Source: Herbaspirillum sp. AP02 (lineage in GTDB: Bacteria; Pseudomonadota; Gammaproteobacteria; Burkholderiales; Burkholderiaceae_D). Taken from it: a stretch of 64,000 nt of DNA. Location of the stretch: assembly GCF_015767275.1 (NCBI RefSeq), contig NZ_JADWMY010000001.1:992001-1056000 (forward strand), written 5' to 3'. Below are positions 28,810 to 38,493 of this stretch, in pieces; the first letter of the stretch is position 1, and the number at the start of each line of letters is the position of its first letter. The position numbers and the translations under genes were made by a program. The notes under the pieces were generated by a model that saw only the letters and a list, made by a program, of their open reading frames with translations, was not told the DNA's origin and ran no database searches.

Positions 28810-29334
28810 ATGGCGATCTACCAATTGGAGCAGGACACCCCCGAAATCCACGACACCGCCTTCGTGGCCGAGTCGTCCACCGTGGTGGGCAAGGTGAAGA
28901 TGGAGCCGCATTCCAGCGTCTGGTTCAACGTTGCCATCCGTGGCGACAATGAACTCATCACCATCGGCGAGAACAGCAATGTGCAGGAAGGGGCTGTGCT
29001 GCATACCGACGTGGGATATCCGATGATGATCGGCAAGAATGTCACCATCGGCCACCAGGCCATGCTGCACGGCTGCACCATCGGCGAAGGCGCGCTGATC
29101 GGCATCCAGGCGGTGGTGCTCAATGGCGCCAAGATCGGCAGGAATTGCCTGGTCGGCGCCGGTGCACTGGTGACTGAAGGCAAGGAGTTCCCGGACAACT
29201 CGCTGATCATCGGCACCCCCGCCAAGGCGGTTCGCCAGTTGAGTGAAGAAGATATCGCGCGCATGCACGCCGGCACGGACAGCTATGTCCAGCGCGCACA
29301 ACAGTTCAAGGCCAAGCTCAAGCGCATCGCCTGA
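28810..29334 (+). CDS. Gamma-class carbonic anhydrase family protein
   Basis: A 174-residue left-handed beta-helix protein built of hexapeptide repeats (V/I-G-x-x). The three zinc histidines are present: His65 (VLHTD), His82 (IGHQAM) and His87 (LHGC). Related proteins (YrdA/CaiE/Cam group) bind zinc, and some hydrate CO2; catalytic activity here is not certain. GAGGAG precedes the ATG. hslO follows after 20 bases, so the two genes are probably co-transcribed. Confidence 0.92.
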   Translation: MAIYQLEQDTPEIHDTAFVAESSTVVGKVKMEPHSSVWFNVAIRGDNELITIGENSNVQEGAVLHTDVGYPMMIGKNVTIGHQAMLHGCTIGEGALIGIQAVVLNGAKIGRNCLVGAGALVTEGKEFPDNSLIIGTPAKAVRQLSEEDIARMHAGTDSYVQRAQQFKAKLKRIA

Positions 29335-29354
29335 GCCGCCAAGCAAAGGAAACA

Positions 29355-30284
29355 ATGAAAGACACGCTGCAGAAATTCCTGGTCGATGACGCTCCCGTGC
29401 GGGGCGAACTGGTCGAAATCTCCGACACCTGGCGCCAGGTGCAGGACCGCCGCGCCTATCCGGTAGCGGTACGCGCGCTGCTGGGCGAGATGCTGGCAGC
29501 TTCTGCCCTGCTCTCTGCCAATCTGAAGTTCAACGGCATGATCATCATGCAGATCCATGGCGATGGCCCGGTCAAGCTGCTGGTGGTGGAGTGCGACTCC
29601 GAACTGCAACTGCGCGCCACCGCCAAGCTGGCCGAGGATGCGGAAATCGCCGACGACGCGACCCTGACGGACCTGGTCAATGCCAACGGCGATGGCCGCT
29701 TCGTCATCACCCTCGACCCCAAGGACAAGCTGCCAGGCCAGCAGGCCTACCAGGGCGTGGTGCCGCTGGATGGCGATAACGTGGCCACCGTGATCGAGAA
29801 TTACATGCTGCGTTCCGAGCAACTGGACACCAAACTGTGGCTGGCCGCCGACGAACACGTCTCACGCGGCCTGTTGCTGCAGAAGCTACCCACCATCGGC
29901 GGCACCGCCGCCCCCACCGCCAAGCCTGAAGGCGAGCTGGAAGACTGGAACCACATGGTCATGCTGGGCGACACCTTGCGGCGCGAGGAATTGCTCTCCA
30001 CCGACATCGCCACGCTGATGCACCGCCTGTTCTGGGAACAGAACATCCGTGTCTTCGACCCCGTCCATCCGCAGTTCCACTGCTCCTGCTCGCGCGAGAA
30101 GGTCGGCAACATGCTGAAGATGCTGGGCCAGGAGGAAATCGCCGAAGCACTGACGCAGATGGAAAAGCTGGCCATCGACTGCGACTTCTGCGGGCAGCAC
30201 TATGAGTTCGATGCGGTGGATTGCGCGCAACTGTTCGTGGCCGATGTAAGTGGTGCGAGCGAGGCGGGAGAGGTCCGGCATTAA
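29355..30284 (+). CDS. hslO: Hsp33 redox-regulated holdase chaperone
   Basis: A 309-residue cytoplasmic chaperone activated by oxidative unfolding. The C-terminal zinc switch is intact: Cys243-x-Cys245 (FHCSCS) and Cys276-x2-Cys279 (DCDFCG). The N-terminal domain shows the expected GPVKLLVVECDS and related sequence. AAAGGAAAC precedes the ATG. A bidirectional terminator lies 20 bases after the stop. Confidence 0.97.
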   Translation: MKDTLQKFLVDDAPVRGELVEISDTWRQVQDRRAYPVAVRALLGEMLAASALLSANLKFNGMIIMQIHGDGPVKLLVVECDSELQLRATAKLAEDAEIADDATLTDLVNANGDGRFVITLDPKDKLPGQQAYQGVVPLDGDNVATVIENYMLRSEQLDTKLWLAADEHVSRGLLLQKLPTIGGTAAPTAKPEGELEDWNHMVMLGDTLRREELLSTDIATLMHRLFWEQNIRVFDPVHPQFHCSCSREKVGNMLKMLGQEEIAEALTQMEKLAIDCDFCGQHYEFDAVDCAQLFVADVSGASEAGEVRH

Positions 30285-30302
30285 GCCCAACCCCTGCCAG
30301 TG

Positions 30303-30337
30303 AAAACGCCATCGGTTTTGCGACCGATGGCGTTTTT
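30303..30337. terminator. Bidirectional terminator between hslO and rsuA
   Basis: A 10-bp stem (ACGCCATCGG / CCGATGGCGT) with a TTTTGCGA-type loop is flanked by AAAA on the left and TTTTT on the right, between convergent genes. Confidence 0.92.
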
Positions 30338-30364
30338 CTTGTCATCTCGTCGACGTCGTGAAGC

Positions 30365-31087
30365 CTATTCCTGATCCGGCACCAGCAGCGCCATCTGCTG
30401 CGCATCCAGGTAAGTCCACTCCCCCTCCTCCAGTCCCAGCGCCTTCAGTTGCAAGCCACCGATGGCGACCCGGGACAGTGCGCTGCAATGATTGCCGGCG
30501 GCAGCCAGCATGCGCTTGACCTGGTGGTATTTGCCCTGCTCCAGCACGATCTCCAGCAGGTTCTCGCCCAGTTGGCGGCAGCGGGTGGCGGCCAGCGGGG
30601 CCGGTTCGTCGTGCAGTTGCACGCCGGCCTTCAGTTGGTCGATCAGCGCCTGTGTCACCGGCTCGGCGGTGGTCGCCGCATACACCTTGGGGACGTGGCG
30701 CTTGGGTGAGGATTGGGCGTGGATGAAGGCGCCATCGTCGGACATCAGCAACAGCCCGGTGGTGTCGTGATCCAGTCGCCCCACCGGTTGCACGTCGCGC
30801 CAGGTGAACTGCTCCGGCAGCAAGGTCAGCACGCCCGGGTGATGGCTGGGCTTGCGCGAGCATTCGATGTTGGGCGGCTTGTTGATGGCGATGTAGACGT
30901 GCTCGCGGTACTCCCACTCTTCCTCGAAGATGGTCAGCACCAGCCCGGTGGGTTCGGGCGTGGCCCGGTAATCGTCCACCACTTCACCACCGATCGAGAC
31001 TTCTCCATCCTCGATCAATTCACGACAATACTTGCGCGAACCGAAACCCTGCGATTGCAGGATGCGGTCCAGGGTCAGCTTGGCCAT
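30365..31087 (-). CDS. rsuA: 16S rRNA pseudouridine(516) synthase
   Basis: A 240-residue pseudouridine synthase of the RsuA/RluB family. It has an N-terminal S4 RNA-binding domain (about 3-45, LTLDRILQSQGFGSRKYCRELI) and the catalytic motif GRLDHDTTGLLL with Asp106. Family length and sequence favour RsuA over RluE/RluF. Its start lies one base after the upstream trmJ stop, so the two rRNA/tRNA modification genes are coupled. Confidence 0.88.
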   Translation of the reverse strand: MAKLTLDRILQSQGFGSRKYCRELIEDGEVSIGGEVVDDYRATPEPTGLVLTIFEEEWEYREHVYIAINKPPNIECSRKPSHHPGVLTLLPEQFTWRDVQPVGRLDHDTTGLLLMSDDGAFIHAQSSPKRHVPKVYAATTAEPVTQALIDQLKAGVQLHDEPAPLAATRCRQLGENLLEIVLEQGKYHQVKRMLAAAGNHCSALSRVAIGGLQLKALGLEEGEWTYLDAQQMALLVPDQE

Positions 31088-31088
31088 G

Positions 31089-31916
31089 TCAGCCTTCTCC
31101 TTGTTCGTTCTGTGCGGACTTGCCGGCCTTGGCCTGCTTGGGTTCCAGGATCTGGCGGGCGATGCCGCGCAGGATGTTGACCTCTTCAGTCTCCAGCTGG
31201 GCGCGCGAGAACATGCGCTTCAAGCGCGGCATCAGTTTCTTGGGATTGTCGGGATTGAGGAAATCGATGGACACCAGGGCCTGTTCCAGGTGGGCGAACA
31301 TACCCTCGATCTCGGCCACGCTGGCACTCTGGCCTTGGAAACCAACCTCGCCCGGCGCGCGCGCATCGCCGCTGGTCTGCATCGGCCCGCCCTGCACTTC
31401 CAGCTCCGTCATGCGGCACTCGTAGGCCAGCACCTGCACCGCCTGCGCCAGGTTCAGCGAGGAATAGTCGGGGTTGGCCGGGATGTTCAACAGCGCCTGG
31501 CACTTCTGCACCACCTCGTTGGGCAGGCCGAAGCGCTCGTTGCCAAAAAGCAGCGCGGCATTGAGCCCGGTATCGCGTGACAGCTGCCCGGCCAGCTCGC
31601 GGGGCGAGACCACGGGCGGCGAAAACTCGCGCAACCGGGCGCTGACGGCGGCGGCGAAGTTGCATCCTTGCAACGCTTCTTCCACGCTGCCGACAATGCG
31701 TGCATTTTGCAACACATCCAGGGCGCCGCTGGCGAAGGCAATGGCTTCATCTTCCTTGACCGCGTCCGGAAAGCGCGGATTGACCAGCACCAGCTCCGAA
31801 AAGCCCATGGTCTTGATGGCCCGTGCGGCCGAACCGATATTGCCCGGACTGCTGGTATTGACCAGTACGAAACGCAAACGGCTGAAAAGAGATTGTCCTG
31901 ACACTTGCTTGTTCAT
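31089..31916 (-). CDS. trmJ: tRNA (cytidine/uridine-32-2'-O)-methyltransferase TrmJ
   Basis: A SPOUT-family 2'-O-methyltransferase of 275 residues. The knot motifs are clear: FVLVNTSSPGNIGSAARAIKTMG, ALLFGNERFGLPNE and IPANPDYSSLNLAQAVQVLAYE. The C-terminal region (about 200-260) carries the dimerisation helix typical of TrmJ. It is divergent from suhB, the same neighbour as in many betaproteobacteria. Confidence 0.93.
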   Translation of the reverse strand: MNKQVSGQSLFSRLRFVLVNTSSPGNIGSAARAIKTMGFSELVLVNPRFPDAVKEDEAIAFASGALDVLQNARIVGSVEEALQGCNFAAAVSARLREFSPPVVSPRELAGQLSRDTGLNAALLFGNERFGLPNEVVQKCQALLNIPANPDYSSLNLAQAVQVLAYECRMTELEVQGGPMQTSGDARAPGEVGFQGQSASVAEIEGMFAHLEQALVSIDFLNPDNPKKLMPRLKRMFSRAQLETEEVNILRGIARQILEPKQAKAGKSAQNEQGEG

Positions 31917-32225
31917 TTAAAATAGCGGGATTCGCGCCCCAGGATAGGATATTGGCAAAACGTCAATATTGCAGTAGCAGATCAAACCCAGGTTGGCCCA
32001 GGTTGATCGAAGCTGCGCCCCGGACTGCATGGCAAACCCGCAAGCATAACAGCCGCGGGTGGCGCAACGCTCATTAATTTCATCGTCGCACTGGTTTGAC
32101 TGCCGGGTTTCGCCTGGCCAGCCTGTTCCGCAAGCTTGACGCGGGAGGCCGGTCCGTCGGCCATGGCGACGATGAGCAACGCAGCCATCGTCAACGATGG
32201 CCGCAATTTTAACGGAACCATCGGA

Positions 32226-33023
32226 ATGCTCATCCCACCCATGCTCAATACGGCGATCAAGGCTGCTCGCCGCGCCGCCACCATCATCAACCGTGCGTCC
32301 TTCGACGTGTCGCTGCTGAAGGTCTCCAAGAAGTCGCACAACGACTTCGTGACCGAAGTGGACAAGGCCGCCGAGGATGCCATCATCGACGTGCTCAAGA
32401 ACGCCTACCCCGACCACGCCATCCTGGCCGAGGAATCCGGTGCGTCCGACAACCTGCACGATGAAAACGAAAACGTCTGGATCATCGATCCCCTGGACGG
32501 CACCACCAACTTCATCCACGGCTTCCCGCAATACTGCGTCTCGATCGCCCTGCAACAGCGCGGCATCATCACCCAGGCAGTGGTCTACGACCCGACCCGC
32601 AACGACCTGTTCACCGCCTCCAAGGGCGCGGGCGCCTACCTGAACGAAAAGCGCATCCGCGTGGGCAAGCGCGACAAGATCGCTGACGCCCTGATCGGCA
32701 CCGGCTTCCCCTTCCGCGACCTGGACGGCCTGAACGAATACGTCACCATGTTCAAGGTCATGACCGAACACAGCGCCGGCCTGCGCCGCCCGGGTGCCGC
32801 CGCCCTGGACCTGGCCTATGTCGCCGCCGGCCGCCTGGACGGCTTCTTCGAGAAGGGCCTGAAGCCCTGGGACATCGCCGCCGGCTCGCTGCTGGTGACC
32901 GAAGCCGGAGGCCTGGTCGGCACCTTCAAGGGTGACTCCGACTACCTCTATAAGGGCGATGTCATCGCCGGCAGCCCGAAGATCTTCGCTCAGCAAGTCA
33001 ACCTGTTGTCCGAATTTGCCTGA
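32226..33023 (+). CDS. suhB: Inositol-1-monophosphatase family protein SuhB
   Basis: A 265-residue Mg2+-dependent phosphatase; SuhB also acts in rRNA antitermination in E. coli. Metal residues are present: Glu70 (ILAEESG), Asp88 and Asp91 ([15 protein letters not shown]), and the C-terminal WDIAAG aspartate. Start options are ATG at 32226 ([10 protein letters not shown]) or 32241 ([10 protein letters not shown]); the first has CGGAA upstream, the second matches the usual MxPMLN start closely. The longer frame from 32136 is unlikely. Confidence 0.95.
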   Translation: MLIPPMLNTAIKAARRAATIINRASFDVSLLKVSKKSHNDFVTEVDKAAEDAIIDVLKNAYPDHAILAEESGASDNLHDENENVWIIDPLDGTTNFIHGFPQYCVSIALQQRGIITQAVVYDPTRNDLFTASKGAGAYLNEKRIRVGKRDKIADALIGTGFPFRDLDGLNEYVTMFKVMTEHSAGLRRPGAAALDLAYVAAGRLDGFFEKGLKPWDIAAGSLLVTEAGGLVGTFKGDSDYLYKGDVIAGSPKIFAQQVNLLSEFA

Positions 33024-33123
33024 TCCTTCACTTTTGCTTAAGCTCGTCTCATGATCACCCGCCGGACGGCGGCACAGGCATTGCTGCTATAGTGCCGCTA
33101 CCGGCGATGACCGAGGAGACGAC

Positions 33124-33657
33124 ATGCCCACCCCGCCTGACGCAGCCACGCTGCCCCAGTCCAGTCCTTCCGCCTGCGCCTTGCCGGCGGGCTACCACAG
33201 CGTCACTCCCTACCTGATCGTGCAAGCCTCCGCCGAGGCCATCGCCTTCTACGCTCGCGCCTTCGGCGCCGTGGAAGTCATGCGCCTGGACGGTCCCCAC
33301 GGCAAGGTCTGGCACGCCGAAATCCAGATCGGCGATGCCCGCGTGATGCTGGCCGACGAACATCCCGAACTGGGCTTCCTGAGCCCGCAGACGCTGGGCG
33401 GCGCGGGCGTGAGCCTGCTGGTCTACGTGGCCGACGTCGATGCCGTCTTCAGCCAGGCGATGGCCGCCGGTGCCGTGCAATTGCGGCCGGTGCAGAACCA
33501 GTTCTATGGCGACCGCTCCGGCACCCTGCGCGACCCCTTCGGCCATGTCTGGTCGATTGCCACCCATGTCGAAGACCTCAGCACCGAAGAAATCTGCGCG
33601 CGCTCGCGCGAACTGCTGGCGCGCCGCTGCAAGAAGCTGGTCGATCACAACAACTGA
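33124..33657 (+). CDS. VOC-family (glyoxalase/PhnB-like) protein
   Basis: A 177-residue vicinal-oxygen-chelate protein. It shows the PhnB-like pattern VTPYLIVQASAEAIAFYARAFGAVEVMRL, then HAEIQIGDARVMLADE and a C-terminal GDRSGTLRDPFGHVWSIATH. The bba-fold metal histidines are partly visible (WHAEI, FGHVW). GAGGAGAC precedes the ATG. The substrate is unknown; such genes are often labelled glyoxalase or bleomycin resistance without proof. It is followed after 30 bases by an alpha/beta hydrolase gene. Confidence 0.88.
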   Translation: MPTPPDAATLPQSSPSACALPAGYHSVTPYLIVQASAEAIAFYARAFGAVEVMRLDGPHGKVWHAEIQIGDARVMLADEHPELGFLSPQTLGGAGVSLLVYVADVDAVFSQAMAAGAVQLRPVQNQFYGDRSGTLRDPFGHVWSIATHVEDLSTEEICARSRELLARRCKKLVDHNN

Positions 33658-33687
33658 ACCCTGCCGCCTATCCCCACCATCCCCACC

Positions 33688-34443
33688 ATGCCCTTTGCCC
33701 TGAGCGACAACCGCAAGATCCACTACCAGGTCGAGGGCGAAGGCCCTCCCCTGCTGTTGCACCACGGCTTTACCAGCAGCCTGGAAGCCTGGCGCTTCTT
33801 CGGCTTCACCTCGGTGTTGCGCCAGCATTACCAGGTCATCCTGTTCGATGCCCTGGGCCATGGCCAGAGCGACAAGCCGCACGAGACCGCCGCCTACACC
33901 CAGGTGCAGCGCTGCCGCGACGCCGTGGCCGTGCTGGACGCCCTGCAGATCGAGCGCGCCCACTTCTTCGGCTACTCGCTGGGCGGCTGGGTCGGCTACG
34001 GGCTGGTACGCCATGCGCCACAGCGCCTGCGCAGCCTCATCCTGGGCGCTGCCCATCCGTACGAGGACCGCAGCTGGGACGGCTTCCACGGCATCGACGG
34101 ACGCGACCCCGAGGCCTTCATCAGCACCTTCGAAGCCCTGCTGGACGAACAGATATCGCCCCAGGTGAAGATGCTCATCCGGGCCAACGACCTGGTGGCC
34201 CTGGCCGCCGCCGCCCAGCAGCCGCGCCCCTCGCAGCAAGACCTGCTGGCACGGATGGAGCTGCCCTGCCTGCTGTTCTGCGGTGACGCCGATGCGCGCC
34301 ATGCTGCCGTCGAGCGTACTGCGGCGTTATTGCCACAGGCAGAATTTGTCAGCCTGCCCGGCGTCACGCACTTCGGCGGATTGATGCAAAGCGCGCTGGT
34401 ACTCCCTCCCGTGCAATCCTTCCTGGCCCGCCAGCACGGATGA
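33688..34443 (+). CDS. Alpha/beta hydrolase
   Basis: A 251-residue classic alpha/beta hydrolase. The oxyanion loop is LLLHHGFTSSLEAW, the strand-4 motif is FDALGHGQSDKP, the nucleophile elbow is GYSLGGW, the acid is in LLFCGDADARH and the histidine in PGVTHFGGL. It probably hydrolyses a small ester or a C-C bond; the exact substrate is unknown. It is likely co-transcribed with the VOC-family gene upstream. Confidence 0.87.
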   Translation: MPFALSDNRKIHYQVEGEGPPLLLHHGFTSSLEAWRFFGFTSVLRQHYQVILFDALGHGQSDKPHETAAYTQVQRCRDAVAVLDALQIERAHFFGYSLGGWVGYGLVRHAPQRLRSLILGAAHPYEDRSWDGFHGIDGRDPEAFISTFEALLDEQISPQVKMLIRANDLVALAAAAQQPRPSQQDLLARMELPCLLFCGDADARHAAVERTAALLPQAEFVSLPGVTHFGGLMQSALVLPPVQSFLARQHG

Positions 34444-34614
34444 GCTGCCCGCATCCGGATGCAAAATAAATCACGTCGCCCGCAGACTGCGCTGTTATAC
34501 TGCGGCCTGCGCGGCGTATAGCCAGTCAAGTCCGCGCCCTCCTCCAGTTCCAACCCGTTTGCCTGCGACTGGCGCCCGTACGGGGCCACAGGCCAAACCC
34601 ATTTTCAGAGTCTC

Positions 34615-36147
34615 ATGTCATTTTCCGCGCTCGGCTTGTCCGACGAAATCGTTCGTGCCGTTTCCGAACAAGGCTATACCTCCCCCACTCCGATCCAGGC
34701 CCAAGCCGTCCCCGCCGTACTCTCCGGTGGTGACCTGCTGGCCGGCGCCCAGACCGGCACCGGCAAGACCGCCGGCTTTACGCTGCCGCTGCTGCAACGC
34801 CTGTCGGCCATGCCGCGCAACAAGATCAACGGCCACCTGCCCATCCGTGCCCTGATCCTGGCGCCCACCCGCGAACTGGCAGCCCAGGTCGAGGAAAGCG
34901 TGCGCCAGTACGGCAAGTACCTGCCGCTGACCTCGGCCTGCATCTTCGGTGGTGTCGGCATCAATCCGCAGATCACCCTGTTGAAGCGCGGCGTCGATAT
35001 CCTGGTGGCCACGCCCGGCCGCCTGCTGGACCACATGCAGCAAGGCACCGTGAACCTGCAGCACATCCAGATCCTGGTGCTGGACGAAGCCGACCGCATG
35101 CTGGACATGGGCTTCATCCGCGACATCCGCAAGGTGCTGGCCGCGCTGCCGCCCAAGCGCCAGAACCTGCTGTTCTCGGCCACCTTCGCCGACGAGATCA
35201 AGAAGCTGGCCGACAGCCTGCTGAACAACCCGGCCCTGATCGAAGTGGCCCGCCGCAACTCCACCGTGGAAGTGATCGCGCAAAAGCTGCACCCGGTCGA
35301 CCGCGACAAGAAGCACCCGATGCTGGCGCACCTGATCAAGACCCACCAGTGGAAGCAGGTGCTGGTCTTCACCCGTACCAAGCACGGCGCCAACAAGCTG
35401 GTCGAGCAACTGGCGCGTGACGGCATCACCGCCATGGCGATCCACGGCAACAAGAGCCAGTCGGCACGTACCAAGGCGCTGGCCGAGTTCAAGGACGGCA
35501 AGCTGACCGCCCTGATCGCCACCGACATCGCTGCCCGCGGCATCGATATCGACCAGTTGCCGCACGTGGTCAACTATGACCTGCCCAACGTCCCCGAAGA
35601 CTATGTCCACCGCATCGGCCGTACCGGCCGCGCCGGCGCCACCGGCGAAGCCGTGTCGCTGGTCTGCGTGGACGAGCGCGACCTGCTGCACGATATCGAA
35701 CGCTTCATCAAGCGCGAAATCCCGGTGGAAGTGATCGCCGGTTTCGAACCGGATCCCACCGCCAAGCCGCAGCCGATCCAGCTGCGCAGCGGCCAGGGTC
35801 GTCACCAGAGCCCTGGCGGCGGACGCGGCGGCCAGCGCAGCGCACCGCGCAAGCCGGCAGCAGCGGGCGGCGGCAATGGCAATGGCGGCGCCAAGCCAGC
35901 CGGAGCCGGTGCCGCTCAGCAGGCCAAGCCACGTAATCCGGGCAATGGCAATGCACCGCGCGGCCAGGGTCGTGCGCCGGGCAGCCAAGCCGGCAATGGC
36001 GGTGGCAATGGTGGCAACAACGCCAATCGCGCGCCCAAGCCGGCCAGCGGCAACGCCCAGCCACGCAGCAGCCAGGGCCAGCAACGCCAGGGTGGTCCGC
36101 GTCAGTCCGCGCTCACGCACGGCGGACAACGCAGCGGCGGCAAGTAA
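34615..36147 (+). CDS. rhlE: DEAD-box ATP-dependent RNA helicase RhlE
   Basis: A 510-residue RNA helicase. The Q motif ([12 protein letters not shown]), Walker A (GAQTGTGKT, Lys51), DEAD box ([12 protein letters not shown], 157-160), SAT (LFSATF), and the helicase-C motifs ARGIDI and [10 protein letters not shown] are all present. Residues after about 385 form a long basic low-complexity tail of Gly, Asn, Ala, Gln and Arg repeats ([15 protein letters not shown]-type), typical of RhlE and able to bind RNA without specificity. It is a single gene. Confidence 0.95.
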   Translation: MSFSALGLSDEIVRAVSEQGYTSPTPIQAQAVPAVLSGGDLLAGAQTGTGKTAGFTLPLLQRLSAMPRNKINGHLPIRALILAPTRELAAQVEESVRQYGKYLPLTSACIFGGVGINPQITLLKRGVDILVATPGRLLDHMQQGTVNLQHIQILVLDEADRMLDMGFIRDIRKVLAALPPKRQNLLFSATFADEIKKLADSLLNNPALIEVARRNSTVEVIAQKLHPVDRDKKHPMLAHLIKTHQWKQVLVFTRTKHGANKLVEQLARDGITAMAIHGNKSQSARTKALAEFKDGKLTALIATDIAARGIDIDQLPHVVNYDLPNVPEDYVHRIGRTGRAGATGEAVSLVCVDERDLLHDIERFIKREIPVEVIAGFEPDPTAKPQPIQLRSGQGRHQSPGGGRGGQRSAPRKPAAAGGGNGNGGAKPAGAGAAQQAKPRNPGNGNAPRGQGRAPGSQAGNGGGNGGNNANRAPKPASGNAQPRSSQGQQRQGGPRQSALTHGGQRSGGK

Positions 36148-36226
36148 GCAAAGCGGCAAGCGGGCCGATCCGATTCGACCTGCTTCGCTTCGAGCCAATT
36201 CGATTCCATAGCCAGCAGGGGAAGAC

Positions 36227-36712
36227 ATGGCGGTATCCATCGTCAAGGCCGATCTCGACAACGCTGCCCATGCGGCAGCGCTCTTCGAGACGCTCAACGC
36301 CTACGCATCCGACGCCATGGGGGGCGGACAGGCCCTGTCCGACTACGTACGTCAGAACCTCGCGGCGGAACTGAAGAAACGTTCCACCGCCCATGTCTTC
36401 CTGGCCTTCGACGGCAACACCCCCGCTGGCCTGGCGACCTGCATCGAAGGGTTCTCGACCTTTTCCTGCAAGCCGCTGCTGAACCTGCACGATCTGGCCG
36501 TGATGCCGGCCTATCGCGGCCAGGGCGTGGCCAGGCAATTGCTGGCCAGCGTGGAACGGCAAGCCCGCGCACTGGGCTGTTGCAAGCTGACGCTGGAAGT
36601 CCTGGAAGGCAATACGGTGGCACGTTCGCTATATCGCGCCAGCGGCTTCGCAGGCTATGAATTGAAGGCCGAGACCGGCAAGGCGATGTTCATGCAGAAA
36701 CTGCTGGACTGA
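36227..36712 (+). CDS. GNAT-family N-acetyltransferase
   Basis: A 161-residue acetyltransferase. The acetyl-CoA-binding motif is LHDLAVMPAYRGQGVARQLLASVERQA, and the C-terminal NTVARSLYRASGFAGYEL is the usual GNAT end. The AGCAGGGGA sequence upstream supports the ATG at 36227. The acceptor substrate is unknown. A strong terminator follows. Confidence 0.9.
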   Translation: MAVSIVKADLDNAAHAAALFETLNAYASDAMGGGQALSDYVRQNLAAELKKRSTAHVFLAFDGNTPAGLATCIEGFSTFSCKPLLNLHDLAVMPAYRGQGVARQLLASVERQARALGCCKLTLEVLEGNTVARSLYRASGFAGYELKAETGKAMFMQKLLD

Positions 36713-36732
36713 GCCTGCTGCTAGCCGCACAT

Positions 36733-36769
36733 GACAACGCCCGCATCATCGATGCGGGCGTTGTCTTTT
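36733..36769 (+). terminator. Terminator after GNAT gene
   Basis: A perfect 14-bp stem (GACAACGCCCGCAT / ATGCGGGCGTTGTC) with a CATCG-type loop is followed by TTTT. It also lies at the end of the convergent minus-strand operon ending at 36801, which it may serve in part. Confidence 0.9.
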
Positions 36770-36800
36770 GAAGCGCCGATGGGAAGAACCGATGACGCGC

Positions 36801-37610
36801 TCAGCAGCGGTACCCCGGCCCCTCCTCCTGCACCAGCCGCAAGGCCGCCTCCCAGGCCAGGTCAATGATGCCGCTGGCCTGGTCGTTGTCGAACTGGCCA
36901 GCGGCGCGCAGGCGCACTTCCTCCGCCGGCAGGTGCAAGGCAGCCCCACCCGCTTGCGCCGCCACCTGGGCCTGGCAGGCCCGCTCCAGGAAATAGATTT
37001 CATGGAACGCCGCCGCCACCGACTCCCCCGCCGCCAGCAAGCCATGGTTGCGCAGGATCATGGCCTTGTGCGACCCCAGCGCTGCCACCAGCCGCTCGCG
37101 CTCTTCGGTATCGAGGGCGATGCCTTCGTACTCGTGATAGGCCAGCTTGCCGTAGAACTTGAGGGCATGCTGGCTGATCGGCAGCAGCCCGTCACGCTGG
37201 GCCGAGACCGCAATCCCGGCCGTGGTATGCGTGTGGATCACGCAATGCAGGTCCGGCCGGGCCTGATGCACCGCCGAATGGATCACGAAGCCGGCGCGAT
37301 TGACCCGCTGCGCCGGTGCGGCAGTGCTGCCCATCTGCACGGCCTGCCCCTGGGCATCCACCTTGACCAGATCGGAAGCGCGCATCTCGTGGAACAGCAC
37401 GCCATAGCGATTGATCAGGAAGTGACCAGGCTGCCCCGGCACCCGCGCCGAGATGTGTGTATCGATCAGGTCGGTCATACGGAAGTGCGCCAGCAGCCGG
37501 TACAGCGCCGCCAGTTCACAGCGCGCCTGCCACTCCACCTCCTCGGCACCTGTCAGGCCCAGCCGGCGGGCGGCGGCCTGCTCGGCTTCATCAAACTCGA
37601 CGCCGGCCAT
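36801..37610 (-). CDS. Class II aldolase/adducin-family protein
   Basis: A 269-residue zinc aldolase-type protein. Metal ligands are visible as His126 and His128 (VIHTHTTAG) and His188 (ILRNHGLL). The catalytic acid may be Glu75 (LFHEMRASDL). The family includes fuculose-phosphate and ribulose-phosphate enzymes and many dehydratases or decarboxylases of unknown substrate. It is the last gene of the operon that begins with a ureohydrolase and includes an ArgH-family lyase and an ABC transporter, so its substrate may be a product of that pathway. Confidence 0.87.
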   Translation of the reverse strand: MAGVEFDEAEQAAARRLGLTGAEEVEWQARCELAALYRLLAHFRMTDLIDTHISARVPGQPGHFLINRYGVLFHEMRASDLVKVDAQGQAVQMGSTAAPAQRVNRAGFVIHSAVHQARPDLHCVIHTHTTAGIAVSAQRDGLLPISQHALKFYGKLAYHEYEGIALDTEERERLVAALGSHKAMILRNHGLLAAGESVAAAFHEIYFLERACQAQVAAQAGGAALHLPAEEVRLRAAGQFDNDQASGIIDLAWEAALRLVQEEGPGYRC

Positions 37611-37613
37611 GAC

Positions 37614-38456
37614 TCACTTGCCCTGGTTAAGCGCGGCCGGCATGGCGCTGCCCTGCAGCTTGTACTTGGCCAGCAGCTTGTCGTAGGTCCCGTTGGCCTG
37701 CAGGCGCTTCAAAGCCTCCAGCACGGCGTCGCGCAAGCCCGGTTCGCTCTTGGAGACCGGAATGCCGGTCTCCTGCGCAAACAGCGGCTGCCCCAGCAGG
37801 ACATAGGTATTGGGTTCCATGCCCTGGAAGTAAGGCAGGGTCTCGCTGCCCTGCACCGCCACATCGATACGGCCGGTCTTGAGCTGGGTGCGCGCATCCA
37901 CCGAGCCTTCGGTACCGATCACGGTGATGGCCGGCTTGCCCTTGGCTTCACAGTTGTCCTTGCTCCAGCCGGCGATCTGGCCCGGCCAGTTGGTATTGCG
38001 GCTGGCACCGACCTTGGTGCCACAGACGTCGGCGATGCCCTTGATACGCGCCGCATTGGCCTGCAGCGTGAAGAATTGCGGGCCGGTCTTCATGTAGTCG
38101 ATGAAGTCGGCCACCTTCTGCCGTTCGGCCGTGTCGCTGATGGCCACCATGGCGATGTCGGCGCGGCCGGTGGTGAGCGAACTAAAGACCTGGGCGAAGG
38201 CGGTTTCCTGGTACTCCACCTTCAGGCCCAGTTCCTTGGCGATGGCCGCCCCGAGGTCGATGTCCAGCCCCATCAGCTCGCCCGTGGCCGGGTCCTTGTA
38301 GGCGATGGGCGGGTAGTTGGCCTGCGAGGCGATGACCAGCTTGCCGGCCTTCTTGATGCGATCCGGCAGGTCGGCCGCGTGCGCGCCGCTGGCGGCCAGG
38401 GTGACGGTGGCGGCCAACGTAGCCAGGCCCAACATGGTCTTGTGTTTCAGCTTCAC
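37614..38456 (-). CDS. Polar amino-acid ABC transporter substrate-binding protein
   Basis: A 280-residue periplasmic solute-binding protein (SBP_bac_3 type). The signal peptide ends near ASGAHA before ADLPDRIKKAGKL, followed by the ANYPPIAYKDPATGELMGLDIDL pattern of amino-acid binders. The start is GTG at 38456, chosen because AAGGGGAAT lies just upstream and the signal peptide then begins MKLKHKTML. It probably delivers the guanidino- or N-substituted amino acid that the linked enzymes break down; the ligand is unknown. Confidence 0.9.
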   Translation of the reverse strand: MKLKHKTMLGLATLAATVTLAASGAHAADLPDRIKKAGKLVIASQANYPPIAYKDPATGELMGLDIDLGAAIAKELGLKVEYQETAFAQVFSSLTTGRADIAMVAISDTAERQKVADFIDYMKTGPQFFTLQANAARIKGIADVCGTKVGASRNTNWPGQIAGWSKDNCEAKGKPAITVIGTEGSVDARTQLKTGRIDVAVQGSETLPYFQGMEPNTYVLLGQPLFAQETGIPVSKSEPGLRDAVLEALKRLQANGTYDKLLAKYKLQGSAMPAALNQGK

Positions 38457-38493
38457 GGGATTCCCCTTTCTGGTTGAGTTCTGCAATGCCGCA

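Noticed and set aside
34618-36297. A 559-residue minus-strand open frame over rhlE
   Set aside because: Antisense shadow of a clear DEAD-box helicase gene.
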